From: Bradyrhizobium sp. 149
GTDB taxonomy: Bacteria; Pseudomonadota; Alphaproteobacteria; Rhizobiales; Xanthobacteraceae
Assembly (NCBI RefSeq): GCF_023073915.1
Contig: NZ_JADPKK010000022.1
Location: 124,001 to 188,000, forward strand
Reading direction: 5' to 3'
Length of the DNA stretch: 64,000 bases
Below are positions 36,351 through 46,449 of this stretch, piece after piece. Positions within the stretch are counted from its first letter, which is position 1, and each line of letters starts with the position of its first letter. A model generated the notes under the pieces. The model was not told the DNA's origin and searched no databases. It was given only the letters and a program-made list of their open reading frames with translations. The translations under genes were made by a program, and so were the position numbers.

Positions 36351-38756
36351 ATGCCGACTTTTTCCCAAAGCCTTGAACAATCCCTGCATCGTGCACTGGC
36401 GATCGCAAACGAGCGTCATCACCAATACGCGACGCTCGAGCATCTTTTGCTCTCCCTGATCGACGACTCCGATGCAGCCGCCGTCATGCGCGCCTGTAGC
36501 GTCGACCTCGACAAGCTCCGTACGAGCCTCGTCAATTATCTTGAGACCGAATTCGAGAACCTGGTGACGGACGGCGCCGACGACGCCAAGCCGACGGCAG
36601 GCTTCCAGCGCGTGATCCAGCGCGCGGTGATCCACGTGCAGTCGTCCGGTCGCGAAGAGGTGACCGGCGCCAACGTGCTGATCGCGATCTTTGCCGAGCG
36701 CGAGAGTCATGCCGCGTATTTCCTGCAGGAGCAGGACATGACGCGCTACGACGCCGTCAACTATATCAGCCACGGCATTGCCAAGCGGCCGGGCGTCTCC
36801 GAGGCGCGGCCGGTGCGCGGTGTCGACGAGGAGACCGAGACCAAGGGCAGCGAGGACGCCAAGAAGAAGGGCGAGGCGCTAGAGACCTATTGCGTCAACC
36901 TCAACAAGAAGGCGCGCGACGGCAAGATCGATCCGGTGATCGGACGCAATTCCGAGATCAACCGCGCGATCCAGGTGCTGTGCCGCCGGCAGAAGAATAA
37001 TCCGCTGTTCGTGGGCGAGGCCGGCGTCGGCAAGACCGCGATCGCGGAGGGCCTTGCCAAGCGCATCGTCGACAGCGAGGTGCCGGAGGTGCTGGCGGCT
37101 GCGACCGTGTTCTCGCTCGACATGGGCACGCTGCTCGCCGGCACCCGCTATCGCGGCGACTTCGAGGAACGCCTGAAGCAGGTGCTCAAGGAGCTCGAGG
37201 CGCATCCCAACGCCATCCTGTTCATCGACGAAATCCACACCGTGATCGGTGCGGGCGCGACGTCGGGCGGGGCGATGGATGCCTCGAACCTGCTCAAGCC
37301 CGCGCTCGCTTCCGGCACCATCCGCTGCATGGGCTCGACCACCTACAAGGAATACCGCCAGCACTTCGAGAAGGACCGTGCGCTGGTGCGGCGCTTCCAG
37401 AAGATCGACGTCAACGAGCCGACGGTCGAGGACGCGATCGCGATCCTCAAGGGCCTCAAGCCGTACTTCGAAGACTACCACAGGCTGAAATACACCAATG
37501 AGGCGATCGAGGCTGCGGTGCAGCTCTCTTCGCGCTACATCCACGACCGCAAGCTCCCGGACAAGGCGATCGACGTGATCGACGAATCCGGCGCGGCGCA
37601 GATGCTGGTCGCCGAGAACAAGCGCAAGAAGACCATCGGCATCAAGGAGATCGAGACCACGATCGCCTCGATGGCGCGGATCCCGCCGAAGAGCGTGTCG
37701 AAGGACGATGCCGAGGTGCTCAAGCATCTCGAGCAGACCCTGAAGCGCACCGTGTTCGGCCAGGACAAGGCGATCGAGTCGCTCGCCGCTTCGATCAAGC
37801 TGGCGCGTGCCGGCCTGCGCGAGCCGGAGAAGCCGATCGGCTGCTATTTGTTCTCGGGCCCCACCGGCGTCGGCAAGACCGAGGTCGCAAAACAGCTCGC
37901 GGCGTCGCTCGGCGTCGAGCTGTTGCGCTTCGACATGTCCGAATATATGGAGCGGCACACCGTGTCGCGCCTGATCGGTGCGCCTCCCGGCTATGTCGGT
38001 TTCGACCAGGGTGGCCTGCTCACCGACGGCGTCGATCAGCATCCGCATTGCGTGGTGCTGCTCGACGAGATCGAGAAGGCGCATCCCGACCTCTACAACG
38101 TGCTGCTCCAGATCATGGATCACGGCCGGCTCACCGACCACAACGGCAAGCAGGTCAACTTCCGCAACGTGATCTTGATCATGACCACGAATGCAGGTGC
38201 TTCGGATCTCGCCAAGCAGGCATTCGGCTTCACGCGCTCGAAGCGGGAAGGCGACGACCACGAGGCGATCAACCGGCAGTTCGCGCCGGAATTCCGCAAC
38301 CGTCTCGATGCCGTCGTCTCGTTCGGCCATCTCAGCGTCGAGGTGATCGGTACGGTGGTCGAGAAGTTCGTGCTGCAGCTCGAAGCACAACTCGGCGATC
38401 GCGACGTCACGATCGAGCTGTCCGAGCCCGCCAAGACCTGGCTGGTGAAACACGGTTACGACGAGCAGATGGGCGCACGTCCCATGGCTCGCGTGATCCA
38501 GGAGCACATCAAGAAGCCGCTGGCCGACGAGGTGCTGTTCGGCAAGCTCAAGGGTGGCGGCCATGTCCGCGTCGTTCTGGTCAAGGACGAGGCCGACGAG
38601 ACCAAGGACAAGATCGGCTTCGAATTCGTCGAGGGCCCGGTCACGCCGAAGCAGGAGAAGCTCCCGGGGGCCCGCAAGCGTCCGCCGGGCAAGTCCAAGC
38701 CGGGCGGCCCCGGCGGCTCCAAGGGTCCGACCAAGAGCCCGCTGGTCAAGGCTTGA
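36351..38756 (+). CDS. clpA: ClpA, ATPase subunit of ClpAP protease
   Basis: 801 residues. Clp N-domain repeats (about 1-145), then two AAA+ modules: Walker [10 protein letters not shown] at about 222 and GPTGVGKTE at about 503, with Walker [10 protein letters not shown] and [11 protein letters not shown]. The C-terminal module has [10 protein letters not shown]. The last 50 residues are Lys/Pro/Gly-rich. ClpA unfolds substrates delivered by ClpS and feeds them into ClpP. Full length and conventional. Confidence 0.97.
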   Translation: MPTFSQSLEQSLHRALAIANERHHQYATLEHLLLSLIDDSDAAAVMRACSVDLDKLRTSLVNYLETEFENLVTDGADDAKPTAGFQRVIQRAVIHVQSSGREEVTGANVLIAIFAERESHAAYFLQEQDMTRYDAVNYISHGIAKRPGVSEARPVRGVDEETETKGSEDAKKKGEALETYCVNLNKKARDGKIDPVIGRNSEINRAIQVLCRRQKNNPLFVGEAGVGKTAIAEGLAKRIVDSEVPEVLAAATVFSLDMGTLLAGTRYRGDFEERLKQVLKELEAHPNAILFIDEIHTVIGAGATSGGAMDASNLLKPALASGTIRCMGSTTYKEYRQHFEKDRALVRRFQKIDVNEPTVEDAIAILKGLKPYFEDYHRLKYTNEAIEAAVQLSSRYIHDRKLPDKAIDVIDESGAAQMLVAENKRKKTIGIKEIETTIASMARIPPKSVSKDDAEVLKHLEQTLKRTVFGQDKAIESLAASIKLARAGLREPEKPIGCYLFSGPTGVGKTEVAKQLAASLGVELLRFDMSEYMERHTVSRLIGAPPGYVGFDQGGLLTDGVDQHPHCVVLLDEIEKAHPDLYNVLLQIMDHGRLTDHNGKQVNFRNVILIMTTNAGASDLAKQAFGFTRSKREGDDHEAINRQFAPEFRNRLDAVVSFGHLSVEVIGTVVEKFVLQLEAQLGDRDVTIELSEPAKTWLVKHGYDEQMGARPMARVIQEHIKKPLADEVLFGKLKGGGHVRVVLVKDEADETKDKIGFEFVEGPVTPKQEKLPGARKRPPGKSKPGGPGGSKGPTKSPLVKA

Positions 38757-38774
38757 TCCGCACGCGATGAATTG

Positions 38775-38802
38775 AAAAGGCCGGCTGAAGAGCCGGCCTT
38801 TT
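38775..38802 (+). terminator. clpA terminator
   Basis: 12-bp stem AAAAGGCCGGCT (38775-38786) with AGCCGGCCTTTT (38791-38802), loop GAAG, continuing with T residues. Situated 18 bases after the clpA stop. Confidence 0.88.
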
Positions 38803-38861
38803 TATTTGGAGAACCACTTTGGTTGAGGCAGGGGGCGCTGACGCTCCCGTGAGAGCGAAGC

Positions 38862-39317
38862 TTACTTTTGCTCTACTGGCACCGCCGCAGCAGTAGGAGG
38901 AGGCGCGGCCCTCAGTTTCGCCTTGGGTTTCTTCGAAGGCTCTGCAACCACCTTTTGCGCCTCTCCGGTGTCTTCTCCGCAGCGGCGTTGCTCAGCGAGC
39001 GCTGCCAAATACTGTTGGCGAGCCTGAAGTGCTTGTATTTCGGTGTCAGCTGTACCTTGGAAATCCATGCCGAACCAAAGCACGGGAATAACCAAGCCCG
39101 CGACTCCCGCCGCGACGTTTTGAGCGACCTTCAAGCCCTTGTCGGAAGCGAGTTGCTGAACCTTGGTATTGTTGGTCTGGACCTCGATCGCGATGGCCGC
39201 GCAGTCCATGTACCGGTCCTGAGATTGCACCACCGAAACCGGGGCTGGAGCACGACCCGCGCATCCGCTTGCAGCCGTAGCCACGACGCAAAGCGCCACA
39301 ACTTTAAAATAACTCAC
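38862..39317 (-). CDS. Lipoprotein of unknown function
   Basis: 151 residues from GTG at 39317, chosen because GGGGGAT lies just upstream and the resulting N-terminus is a short signal (SYFKVVALCVVATAASG) ending in a lipobox-like ASG-Cys. The mature protein has a Cys (MDCAAIAIEV), a helical stretch, a hydrophobic patch (AAGVAGLVIPVLWFGM) and a Lys/Pro/Ala-rich end. Codon use is less GC-biased than neighbours, which may indicate recent acquisition. No named family seen. Confidence 0.65.
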   Translation of the reverse strand: MSYFKVVALCVVATAASGCAGRAPAPVSVVQSQDRYMDCAAIAIEVQTNNTKVQQLASDKGLKVAQNVAAGVAGLVIPVLWFGMDFQGTADTEIQALQARQQYLAALAEQRRCGEDTGEAQKVVAEPSKKPKAKLRAAPPPTAAAVPVEQK

Positions 39318-39423
39318 AAAATATCCCCCAGCTTGGTTGCAATGAAGCGCAGCTAAAGCGCGAGCGCAATACTTGCATGCCATCGTAAGACTACGGATGG
39401 CTCCGGCCGGAGATGGGGCGCAG

Positions 39424-40845
39424 CTATTCGCCGCGCAGGCGCTGGTCGTCTTGCACGCGGACATGCTCGGCGCCGCGCGCGCCCCCGGGCGACAGCCGCA
39501 ACATGCTCAGCGCCGCGCCGCAGAGCGCGAAGCCGACGCCGGTCAGCAACGCGATCCTGGTTCCCTCGATCGGATAGCGGCCGAGGAACAGCGCGACCAG
39601 CGCCGCGCCCGTAGTCTGGCCGAGCAGCCGGGCCGTGCCCAGCATGCCGCTGGCGCCGCCGGCGCGCTCACGTGGGGCGGCCGCGATCATGGTGCGGTTG
39701 TTGGGGGTCTGGAACAGGCCGAAGCCGGCACCGGCCAGCGCCATCCGCCAGATCACGTCGAGCGACGTCGGGGCTGCCGGAAGCAATGCCAGCGCAGCGA
39801 GGCCGCAGGCGAACAGCGTGAGCCCGATGCCGCCAAGCAGGCCCGCCGGATAGTGCTCGACCAGGCGGCCGGCCAGCGGTGCTGCGAACGCCACCGCGAT
39901 CGGCCACGGCGTGATCAAGAGGCCCATGTGCACCGCCGAATAGCCGAAGCGGCTCTGGAGGTAGAAGGGGATCGCGACGAAGGCCAGCATCTGCCCGCAG
40001 AACGATGCGATCGAGGTTGCAATCGACAGTGCGAACACCGGGATGCGCAACAGGTCGACCGGCAAAAGCGGCGAGGCCATGTAGGTCTCGCGGTAGATTA
40101 GCAGCGCGCCGGCGACGAGAGCGATGGCGAACTGCACGAGGCAGGTGATCGCCGCTTCGCCATGGCCGACACTGTCGACGGCCGCAATGCCGACGCCGAA
40201 GGTGATTGCCGACAGCCCCGCGCTCTGCCAATCGAAGGAATGGCTCGCAGGTCTGGTATGCGGCAGGCTGCGCCAGCCCAGGACCAGTGTCACCACGCCG
40301 AGCGGGACGTTGATGGCAAACAGCCAGGGCCAGCTGCCGAATGCGAGGATGCCGGCGGCAAGCGTCGGGCCGATCGCGGCCGAGAAGGCGACGACGAGTG
40401 CGTTGAGCCCGATGCCGCGGCCGAGCTGGTTGCGTGGATAGGTGAAGCGAACCAGCGCCGCGTTGACGCTCATGATGCCGGCCGCGCCAAAGCCCTGGAT
40501 AATGCGGGCGATCGTCAGCAGCGGCAGGGTATGCGCCAGCGCGCAGAATGCGGAGGCAAGCGTGAACAGCGCCAAGCCGACCAGATAGACTCGGCGATAG
40601 CCGACGATCTCGCCGAGTGAAGCCAGCGGCAGCAGCGAGATCGTGATTGCGAGCTGGTACCCATTGACGATCCAGATCGAAAACGCCGGGCTCGCGTCGA
40701 GGTCGGCCGCGATCGTCGGCAGCGCGACGTTGGCGATGGCGCTGTCGACCACTGCCATGATGATACCGAGCGCAATGGTCAGGATCGCCTGATTGCGCTG
40801 CGGCTGCGGCAGGCCGTCGGCGTGCTCCATGGGGGCTGGCGACAT
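39424..40845 (-). CDS. MFS drug exporter, DHA2 (EmrB/QacA-like) family
   Basis: 473 residues, about 14 membrane spans. DHA2 signatures: MAVVDSAIANVALPTIAADL in span 1, WIVNGYQLAITISLLPLASLGEIVG in two pieces around span 2, and RIIQGFGAAGIMSVNAALVR. No membrane-fusion partner gene lies adjacent, so it may act alone at the inner membrane. Substrate unknown. Start at ATG 40845 has weak upstream purines. Confidence 0.85.
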   Translation of the reverse strand: MSPAPMEHADGLPQPQRNQAILTIALGIIMAVVDSAIANVALPTIAADLDASPAFSIWIVNGYQLAITISLLPLASLGEIVGYRRVYLVGLALFTLASAFCALAHTLPLLTIARIIQGFGAAGIMSVNAALVRFTYPRNQLGRGIGLNALVVAFSAAIGPTLAAGILAFGSWPWLFAINVPLGVVTLVLGWRSLPHTRPASHSFDWQSAGLSAITFGVGIAAVDSVGHGEAAITCLVQFAIALVAGALLIYRETYMASPLLPVDLLRIPVFALSIATSIASFCGQMLAFVAIPFYLQSRFGYSAVHMGLLITPWPIAVAFAAPLAGRLVEHYPAGLLGGIGLTLFACGLAALALLPAAPTSLDVIWRMALAGAGFGLFQTPNNRTMIAAAPRERAGGASGMLGTARLLGQTTGAALVALFLGRYPIEGTRIALLTGVGFALCGAALSMLRLSPGGARGAEHVRVQDDQRLRGE

Positions 40846-41018
40846 GATGGCGGCGAGCTTGATTCGAGCCGTGGTTCGTCTCCGGATTAGGAAATTGCGA
40901 GATGCATCGCAACCCGGCAGGATACGGGCGGTTCCTGCGCAGGGAGCGGGTCTCCCGGCACTGCGGGCATGGGTCAGGACGCCTTCGCCCTCGGCGCTAA
41001 AAGCGATTGAGTGGGCTT

Positions 41019-42044
41019 CTATACCGCAGGCGGATTGCGATCGGTGAAGGTCGTGCGCTGGTGCCAGTAGGGATAGGGCAGCGTCACCTTGCTCGCCGCA
41101 TCGAGCTTCGCGACCTGCTCCTTGGTCAATGACCAGCCGACCGCGCCGAGATTTTCACGCAGCTGCGTCTCGTTGCGCGCGCCGATGATAAGCGTCGAGA
41201 CGGTTGGACGCTGCAGTAGCCAGTTCAGCGCGATCTGCGAGACGCTCTTGCCCGTTTCCTTGGCGACCTCGTCGATCGCATCGACGACGCGATAGACGTG
41301 CTCGTCCGGCACGGGCGGGCCGAACTCGGCCGTCTTCGGCAGGCGGCTCAATTCGGGCTTTGGCTGGCCGCGGCGGATCTTTCCAGTGAGGCGTCCCCAT
41401 CCGAGCGGCGACCAGACCACCGCGCCGAGCCCCTGGTCGAGGCCGAGCGGCATCAATTCCCATTCGTAGTCGCGCCCGATCAATGAATAGTAGGTCTGGT
41501 TGGCGACGTAGCGCGGAAAGCCGTGCTTGTCGGCAACGCTGAGCGACTTCATCAGGTGCCAGCCCGAAAAATTCGAGACGCCGACGTAGCGGATCTTGCC
41601 GGCGCGCACGAGCACATCGAGGGTCGCGAGCACCTCTTCAGGTGGGGTGAAGGCGTCGAAGCCGTGGAGCTGGAACAGGTCGATGTAGTCGGTGCCGAGC
41701 CGCCTGAGCGAAGCATCGATGGCTGTGAGCAGATGCTGCCGTGACGATCCGATGTCGTTGGGGCCGTCGCCGAAACGGAACGTCGCCTTGGTGGAGACCA
41801 GCACCTTGTCGCGGCGCCCCTTGATGGCCTCGCCGAGAACGCGCTCGGACTCGCCGAGCGAATAGACATTCGCGGTGTCGAACATCGACACGCCGGCGTC
41901 GAGGCAGATATCCAGAAGGCGTCGCGCTTCGGTCGCGTCAGTCGTGCCCCACGCAGCGAGGCGGCCAACGCCGCCGAAGGTGCCCGTCCCAAGACTCAAG
42001 GCGGGAACCATGAGGCCTGAGCGGCCCAAGCGTCGGTATTCCAT
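41019..42044 (-). CDS. Aldo/keto reductase
   Basis: 341 residues. The NADPH-dependent (alpha/beta)8 family motifs are present: MFDTANVYSLGESE (catalytic Asp and Tyr), VLVSTKATF (catalytic Lys), DYIDLFQLHGFD (catalytic His), and the C-terminal IIGARNETQLRENL coenzyme-binding loop. It is the larger YakC/Tas-like type. Substrate unknown. It stands alone, convergent with nothing close. Confidence 0.9.
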   Translation of the reverse strand: MEYRRLGRSGLMVPALSLGTGTFGGVGRLAAWGTTDATEARRLLDICLDAGVSMFDTANVYSLGESERVLGEAIKGRRDKVLVSTKATFRFGDGPNDIGSSRQHLLTAIDASLRRLGTDYIDLFQLHGFDAFTPPEEVLATLDVLVRAGKIRYVGVSNFSGWHLMKSLSVADKHGFPRYVANQTYYSLIGRDYEWELMPLGLDQGLGAVVWSPLGWGRLTGKIRRGQPKPELSRLPKTAEFGPPVPDEHVYRVVDAIDEVAKETGKSVSQIALNWLLQRPTVSTLIIGARNETQLRENLGAVGWSLTKEQVAKLDAASKVTLPYPYWHQRTTFTDRNPPAV

Positions 42045-42160
42045 CGATATGCTCCTCGGCTGGCCGCCAATTCATCCCTGCGACCTTGATGCCGGATGGT
42101 ATTGCAAGCGTGCCCCGCGTCCTACCACGCGCGCACATACCGGCCTTGCTTGGGACCGGC

Positions 42161-42397
42161 CTAGTCGTGCAGACGCATGTCATCGAATGCTGCGTCAGTC
42201 ACGCGCGGGGCGGCCGTCGTCGCCGGAACCCGAGCCGGGCCCCTCGTTGCAGGAGAGGGAAGGCAGGCGGCCTCGCTCTCGCGTGCCTGCCTCGGCAGGA
42301 GCGTCAGGCTCCAGCCCACCGCGACCAGCACCGCGAGCCGGATCGCGATCACGCCCAGCAAGACCTCCGATCCGCTTATGGTGGCGTGAGTCCTCAT
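42161..42397 (-). CDS. Possible small single-span membrane protein
   Basis: 78 residues from ATG 42397. One hydrophobic span (SEVLLGVIAIRLAVLVAVGW) follows a short polar N-terminus. The remainder is Pro/Ala/Arg-rich. CAGGATCAGG at 42407-42416 offers a weak ribosome site. No family resemblance, and short GC-rich frames can look like this by chance. Confidence 0.35.
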   Translation of the reverse strand: MRTHATISGSEVLLGVIAIRLAVLVAVGWSLTLLPRQARESEAACLPSPATRGPARVPATTAAPRVTDAAFDDMRLHD

Positions 42398-42495
42398 GTG
42401 CGCCAGCCTGATCCTGGCGGCGCTAGCTGACAATCTGGAATTCACGAGCATTGCCTTCGCCTGAAGCGAAGGCTCCGGCCAATGGCTGCCCGACG

Positions 42496-43452
42496 TCAGT
42501 GCCGCAACTGGCTCTGCCGGAAGTCGCGCGGCGACATCCCGAAATGCTCGCGGAAGACGCGGCCGAAATGCGAGACGTCGTTGAAGCCCCAGGCGAAGGC
42601 GATCTCGCTGATGTGGCGATGGGCGAGCACAGGGGAAGCGAGGTCGCGCCTGCATTGGGCAAGACGCTCACCGAGGACGTAGCGCTGGAACGATATGTCC
42701 TCGTCGGCGAGGAGATCATTGACGTAGCGGGACGAGATGCCGAGCGCCGCTGCGGCCTCGGACAGCGAGAGGTCGGGATCGGCAAGATGACCCCGGATAT
42801 GCGCCTTCAGCCGGTAGAGCAGGGCGGAGCGATGGGTCGAGGACGGCAGCGGCGTCGTGCCGAGCCGCTCGCTGAGCGCCAATGTCAGGAGATCGACGGC
42901 CTGCTCCGACAGTGCGGCGGCGTTGTTCGGCGCGAGCTGGTCCGCGCTCTGGCAGAGTTTGAAGATGAAATCGTAGGCGAGCCGCTCAAGCGGGATGTCG
43001 GCGCCGAATGACATCGCGGTCAGCGCCTCGGTGCTGCCGAGCCGGCGTCTCAACATGTCGCGTGGCACCTTGAAAATCGTCTGCGTGAAGGTGTCGTTGA
43101 ACTTCAGCTCATAAGGGCGCGTGGTGTCATAGAGAGCGAACTGGCCGGGATGGATCACGGTCTCGCGGCCGTCCTGCACGACGCCGCCGGCGCCGCGATT
43201 GCCGAGTGCGATCAGGACAAAGTCCTGGTCTGAGCGCGAGATGCGCGAGGGCGTGCGCAACACGTGCTGACGGTTGGAGCAGACCTCGGAGCATTCCGCC
43301 TTGCCGAGCGGCGCCCGGGTGACCGAGCCGTGAAAGGCGCTGCCGAGGTCGGACTTGCAGTCGAGCCCGACGAAGACGTCGCAGACGATATCTTGCCAGA
43401 GGGCAAGCCGCCGGTAGCCGGGGCTGTCGTCCGTGGTGAACTGGATTGGCAT
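42496..43452 (-). CDS. AraC-family transcriptional regulator
   Basis: 318 residues from ATG 43452 with GGGAGG upstream. N-terminal half is an AraC-binding-like domain of the NitR/OxdR type (about 50-190: RETVIHPGQFALYDTTRPYEL is typical). The C-terminal AraC helix-turn-helix pair includes LSLSEAAAALGISSRYVNDLL and ISEIAFAWGFNDVSHFGRVFRE in separate helices. It is divergent from the nitrilase/aldoxime dehydratase genes with 198 bases between starts and is their likely activator. The frame stays open far upstream only because of antisense codon bias. Confidence 0.92.
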   Translation of the reverse strand: MPIQFTTDDSPGYRRLALWQDIVCDVFVGLDCKSDLGSAFHGSVTRAPLGKAECSEVCSNRQHVLRTPSRISRSDQDFVLIALGNRGAGGVVQDGRETVIHPGQFALYDTTRPYELKFNDTFTQTIFKVPRDMLRRRLGSTEALTAMSFGADIPLERLAYDFIFKLCQSADQLAPNNAAALSEQAVDLLTLALSERLGTTPLPSSTHRSALLYRLKAHIRGHLADPDLSLSEAAAALGISSRYVNDLLADEDISFQRYVLGERLAQCRRDLASPVLAHRHISEIAFAWGFNDVSHFGRVFREHFGMSPRDFRQSQLRH

Positions 43453-43650
43453 CTGCAGAGCCTCCCTTTCACTTCCCGCAAAATCGCATGTTGGCGCTGA
43501 TCCAGCCTGACCGGAGGCAAATCCCGTACCGGGTCGGCGATCCCGTCCGGTCGAGTTTTTGTTCCGCCGCGGTCGAGCGCCCGGCCGCCCGGTCTGGCCA
43601 AATAGACTGCATCGGACGTGGCTTCCGATCAACCGGCAAGGGAGGCGGCA

Positions 43651-44667
43651 ATGGGCATCGAACATCCGAAATACAAGGTCGCGGTGGTCCAGGCGGCGCC
43701 CGCCTGGCTGGATCTCGACGCCTCGATCGACAAGTCGATCGCCCTGATCAGGGACGCCGCCGAGAAGGGCGCCAAGCTGATCGCCTTTCCGGAGGCCTTC
43801 ATCCCGGGCTACCCCTGGCACATCTGGATGGATTCGCCGGCCTGGGCGATCGGTCGCGGCTTCGTGCAGCGCTATTTCGACAACTCGCTGTCCTATGACA
43901 GTCCGCAAGCCGAACGGCTGCGCGATGCCGTGCGCAGGGCCAAGCTCACCGCCGTGGTCGGCCTCTCCGAGCGTGACGGCGGCAGTCTTTATCTGGCGCA
44001 ATGGCTGATCGGACCGGACGGCGAGACCATCGCAAAGCGCCGCAAGCTGCGGCCGACCCATGCCGAGCGCACGGTCTATGGCGAGGGTGACGGCAGCGAT
44101 CTCGCCGTGCACGCGCGGCCCGACATCGGCCGCATCGGCGCGCTGTGCTGCTGGGAGCATCTCCAGCCGCTGTCGAAATACGCCATGTACGCCCAGAACG
44201 AGCAGGTGCATGTCGCGGCCTGGCCGAGCTTTTCGCTCTACGATCCCTTTGCGCCGGCGCTCGGCGCGGAGGTCAACAACGCCGCCTCGCGCGTCTACGC
44301 GGTCGAGGGCTCCTGCTTCGTGCTCGCGCCGTGCGCGACGGTGTCGCAGGCGATGGTCGACGAGCTCTGTGATCGGCCGGACAAGCACGCGCTGCTGCAT
44401 GCTGGCGGTGGCTTCGCTGCGATCTACGGCCCCGATGGCAGTCAGATCGGCGACAAGTTGGCGCCGGACCAGGAAGGGCTGTTGATCGCCGAGATCGATC
44501 TTGGCGCCATCGGTGTTGCCAAGAATGCCGCTGATCCAGCCGGGCACTATTCGCGCCCCGACGTGACGCGGCTCCTGCTCAACAAGAAGCGATACCAGCG
44601 TGTCGAGCAGTTTGCGCTGCCGGTCGACACCGTCGAGCCCATGGACATTGCCGCGGCGGCGAGCTGA
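43651..44667 (+). CDS. Nitrilase
   Basis: 338 residues from ATG 43651 (GGGAGGCGG upstream). It hydrolyses nitriles directly to carboxylic acid and ammonia. The catalytic triad is visible: Glu48 (AFPEAFIPGYPW), Lys132 (KRRKLRPTHAER) and Cys167 (GALCCWEHLQPL). The HLQPL and HPTW-like C-terminal features place it with true nitrilases rather than cyanide hydratases or amidases. It lies 27 bases before aldoxime dehydratase, so both form one operon. Confidence 0.94.
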   Translation: MGIEHPKYKVAVVQAAPAWLDLDASIDKSIALIRDAAEKGAKLIAFPEAFIPGYPWHIWMDSPAWAIGRGFVQRYFDNSLSYDSPQAERLRDAVRRAKLTAVVGLSERDGGSLYLAQWLIGPDGETIAKRRKLRPTHAERTVYGEGDGSDLAVHARPDIGRIGALCCWEHLQPLSKYAMYAQNEQVHVAAWPSFSLYDPFAPALGAEVNNAASRVYAVEGSCFVLAPCATVSQAMVDELCDRPDKHALLHAGGGFAAIYGPDGSQIGDKLAPDQEGLLIAEIDLGAIGVAKNAADPAGHYSRPDVTRLLLNKKRYQRVEQFALPVDTVEPMDIAAAAS

Positions 44668-44694
44668 TCGCCGGAATCGAGGGGAGGCACGATC

Positions 44695-45735
44695 ATGGAA
44701 TCCGCAATTCCTCTGCGTCTGCAGACCCCGCGCACGCGCCACAAGCGCGTGCCGGACGATTACCAGCCGCCATACCCGTCCTTCGTGGCGCGCTATAAGC
44801 CTGCCGTAAACCGCGTCGTGATGGCCTATTTCGGCGTTCAATATCGCGGCGCGGCGCCGGCGGCTACGAATGACGCGCTCGCCGAAATCGCGGTGCGGTT
44901 TGCCGCGGAAGACGGGCCCTCGCATTGGGACCGCGCGCAATATGTCGACCAGGCCGGCTACGAGAACGTCGTCTCGGTGGCCTATTGGGACGATGTCGCG
45001 CGCTTCGACGCCTGGTTCGGACCGGCGCGCGAGGCCTGGACCGGGAAGCAACTCGAGGGCGTCGGCACCTTTATCGAGGTGCTGCGCCCCATTGTGGCGC
45101 GGCACGAGACGCTGTTCTCCTCGCTCGGCCGGCCCGAGGGCGTTGCGGTGATTGCGGATGGCATGAGCGGCGAGGTGCAGGAGCACGCCTATTGGGGCGG
45201 CATGCGCGACCGCATCCCGCTGTCGCAGACCGATCCGATGTCGCCGTGCGGCAATCCCGAACTGATCCGCGACGGCGCACGGCTGCGCGTGAAGGCGCAC
45301 GACAATCTCTGCCTGATCCGATCAGGACAGGATTGGAGCGATACCGAGGCGTCGGAGCGCAAGCTCTATCTCGACGACGTCGAGCCGGTGCTGCGCGAGG
45401 GCATGGATTTCCTGCGCGATGACGGCCTCGGCATCGGCTGCTACGTCAACCGCTACATGCGCGTGCTCTCCGTTGATGGCAGCGCGAGCGAAAAATCCTA
45501 TGGTCAAAGCTGGTGGAAGAGCCTGGCTGCGCTGGAGCGGTGGGCGGAATCGCATCCCACCCATGTCAAGATATTCGGCGCCGCGATGAAGTACCTGTCG
45601 ACGCTCGGCCCGTCAGCAAAACTGCGGCTCTATCACGAGGTCACTGTGGCGGCTGCCGACGAGCAGTTCTTCGAATACCTGAATTGTCACGCCAAGACCG
45701 GCATGCTGGCGGCGGTGGAGACCGTCGGCGCTTGA
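44695..45735 (+). CDS. Aldoxime dehydratase (phenylacetaldoxime dehydratase type)
   Basis: 346 residues. Haem b enzyme that dehydrates aldoximes (R-CH=NOH) to nitriles. Family features: QYRGAAPAATNDALAEI, HWDRAQYVDQAGYENVVSVAYW in adjoining pieces, HAYWGGMRDRIP, and the haem-ligand region ERWAESHPTHVKIFGAAMKYL in adjoining pieces with its proximal His. No membrane span or signal peptide. With the upstream nitrilase it completes a route from aldoxime to acid. Expected substrates are arylaliphatic aldoximes. Confidence 0.92.
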   Translation: MESAIPLRLQTPRTRHKRVPDDYQPPYPSFVARYKPAVNRVVMAYFGVQYRGAAPAATNDALAEIAVRFAAEDGPSHWDRAQYVDQAGYENVVSVAYWDDVARFDAWFGPAREAWTGKQLEGVGTFIEVLRPIVARHETLFSSLGRPEGVAVIADGMSGEVQEHAYWGGMRDRIPLSQTDPMSPCGNPELIRDGARLRVKAHDNLCLIRSGQDWSDTEASERKLYLDDVEPVLREGMDFLRDDGLGIGCYVNRYMRVLSVDGSASEKSYGQSWWKSLAALERWAESHPTHVKIFGAAMKYLSTLGPSAKLRLYHEVTVAAADEQFFEYLNCHAKTGMLAAVETVGA

Positions 45736-45739
45736 TAAA

Positions 45740-46378
45740 CTAGACCACGCAGTGACCGAGCAGATCGGGATGCGCGGCGCAGATGTGATGCGCGCCGGCA
45801 TCCCGCAGCTCGGCCTCGCTGCCATAGCCATAGAGCACGCCGATCGCCGTCATGCCGTTGGTGCGGGCGCCGACCACGTCATGGCTGCGGTCGCCGATCA
45901 TGATCGCCCTGGCGGCATCGACCTTGGCTTCGTCGAGCGCGTAGCGCAGCAGGTCGCGCTTGTCGACGCGGGTGCCGTCGAGCTCGGAGCCGAACACGCG
46001 CTCGAAATACGGTTTTAGGCCGAAATGCTCGACGATGCGGGTGGCGTAGACCGCGGGCTTGCTGGTCGCCACGAACATGCGCGGTGTTGTCGCGGCAAGC
46101 GTTGTCAGCGTGTCCATGATGCCGGCATAGGCCTCGTTTTCGAACAGGCCGACATCACTGAAGCGCTCGCGATAGAGCAGCAGCGCCCGGTCGGCGAGTT
46201 CCGCGCTGCCCGTGAGCTTTTCCAGGCTGGCATGCAGCGGCGGGCCGATGCACCAGGTCAGCTCGTCCTCGCTCGGCACCGCGACGTTCAGTCGCTCCAG
46301 GGCGTATTGGATCGAGCGCGTGATCCCGGGCTTCGGGTCGGTCAGTGTGCCGTCGAGATCAAAATAGATTGTAACCAT
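45740..46378 (-). CDS. HAD hydrolase, phosphoglycolate-phosphatase-like
   Basis: 212 residues. HAD motifs: I YFDLDGTLTD (Asp nucleophile), II ATSKPA, III KRDLLRY with its Lys, and IV MIGDRSHDVVGARTNGM. The cap is a small helical (C1) type as in Gph. Relatives act on phosphoglycolate or other small phosphates. It converges with the aldoxime dehydratase gene with only four bases between stops. Confidence 0.88.
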   Translation of the reverse strand: MVTIYFDLDGTLTDPKPGITRSIQYALERLNVAVPSEDELTWCIGPPLHASLEKLTGSAELADRALLLYRERFSDVGLFENEAYAGIMDTLTTLAATTPRMFVATSKPAVYATRIVEHFGLKPYFERVFGSELDGTRVDKRDLLRYALDEAKVDAARAIMIGDRSHDVVGARTNGMTAIGVLYGYGSEAELRDAGAHHICAAHPDLLGHCVV

Positions 46379-46449
46379 CAGGGCGGGACCTGCGTTGATA
46401 TCGTCGCCCGTTGCTAGTTGGCTGGGCCCTCAAGTCAAGAGTGGATGCG

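Noticed and set aside
36879-38564. Long minus-strand open frame inside clpA
   Set aside because: Antisense shadow of a strongly conserved ClpA; its translation has no family resemblance.
42496-45300. A 934-codon minus-strand open frame across the nitrilase and aldoxime dehydratase genes
   Set aside because: Only its last 318 codons (42496-43452) resemble a protein (AraC family). The rest is an antisense shadow of two well-conserved plus-strand enzymes, caused by high third-position GC.
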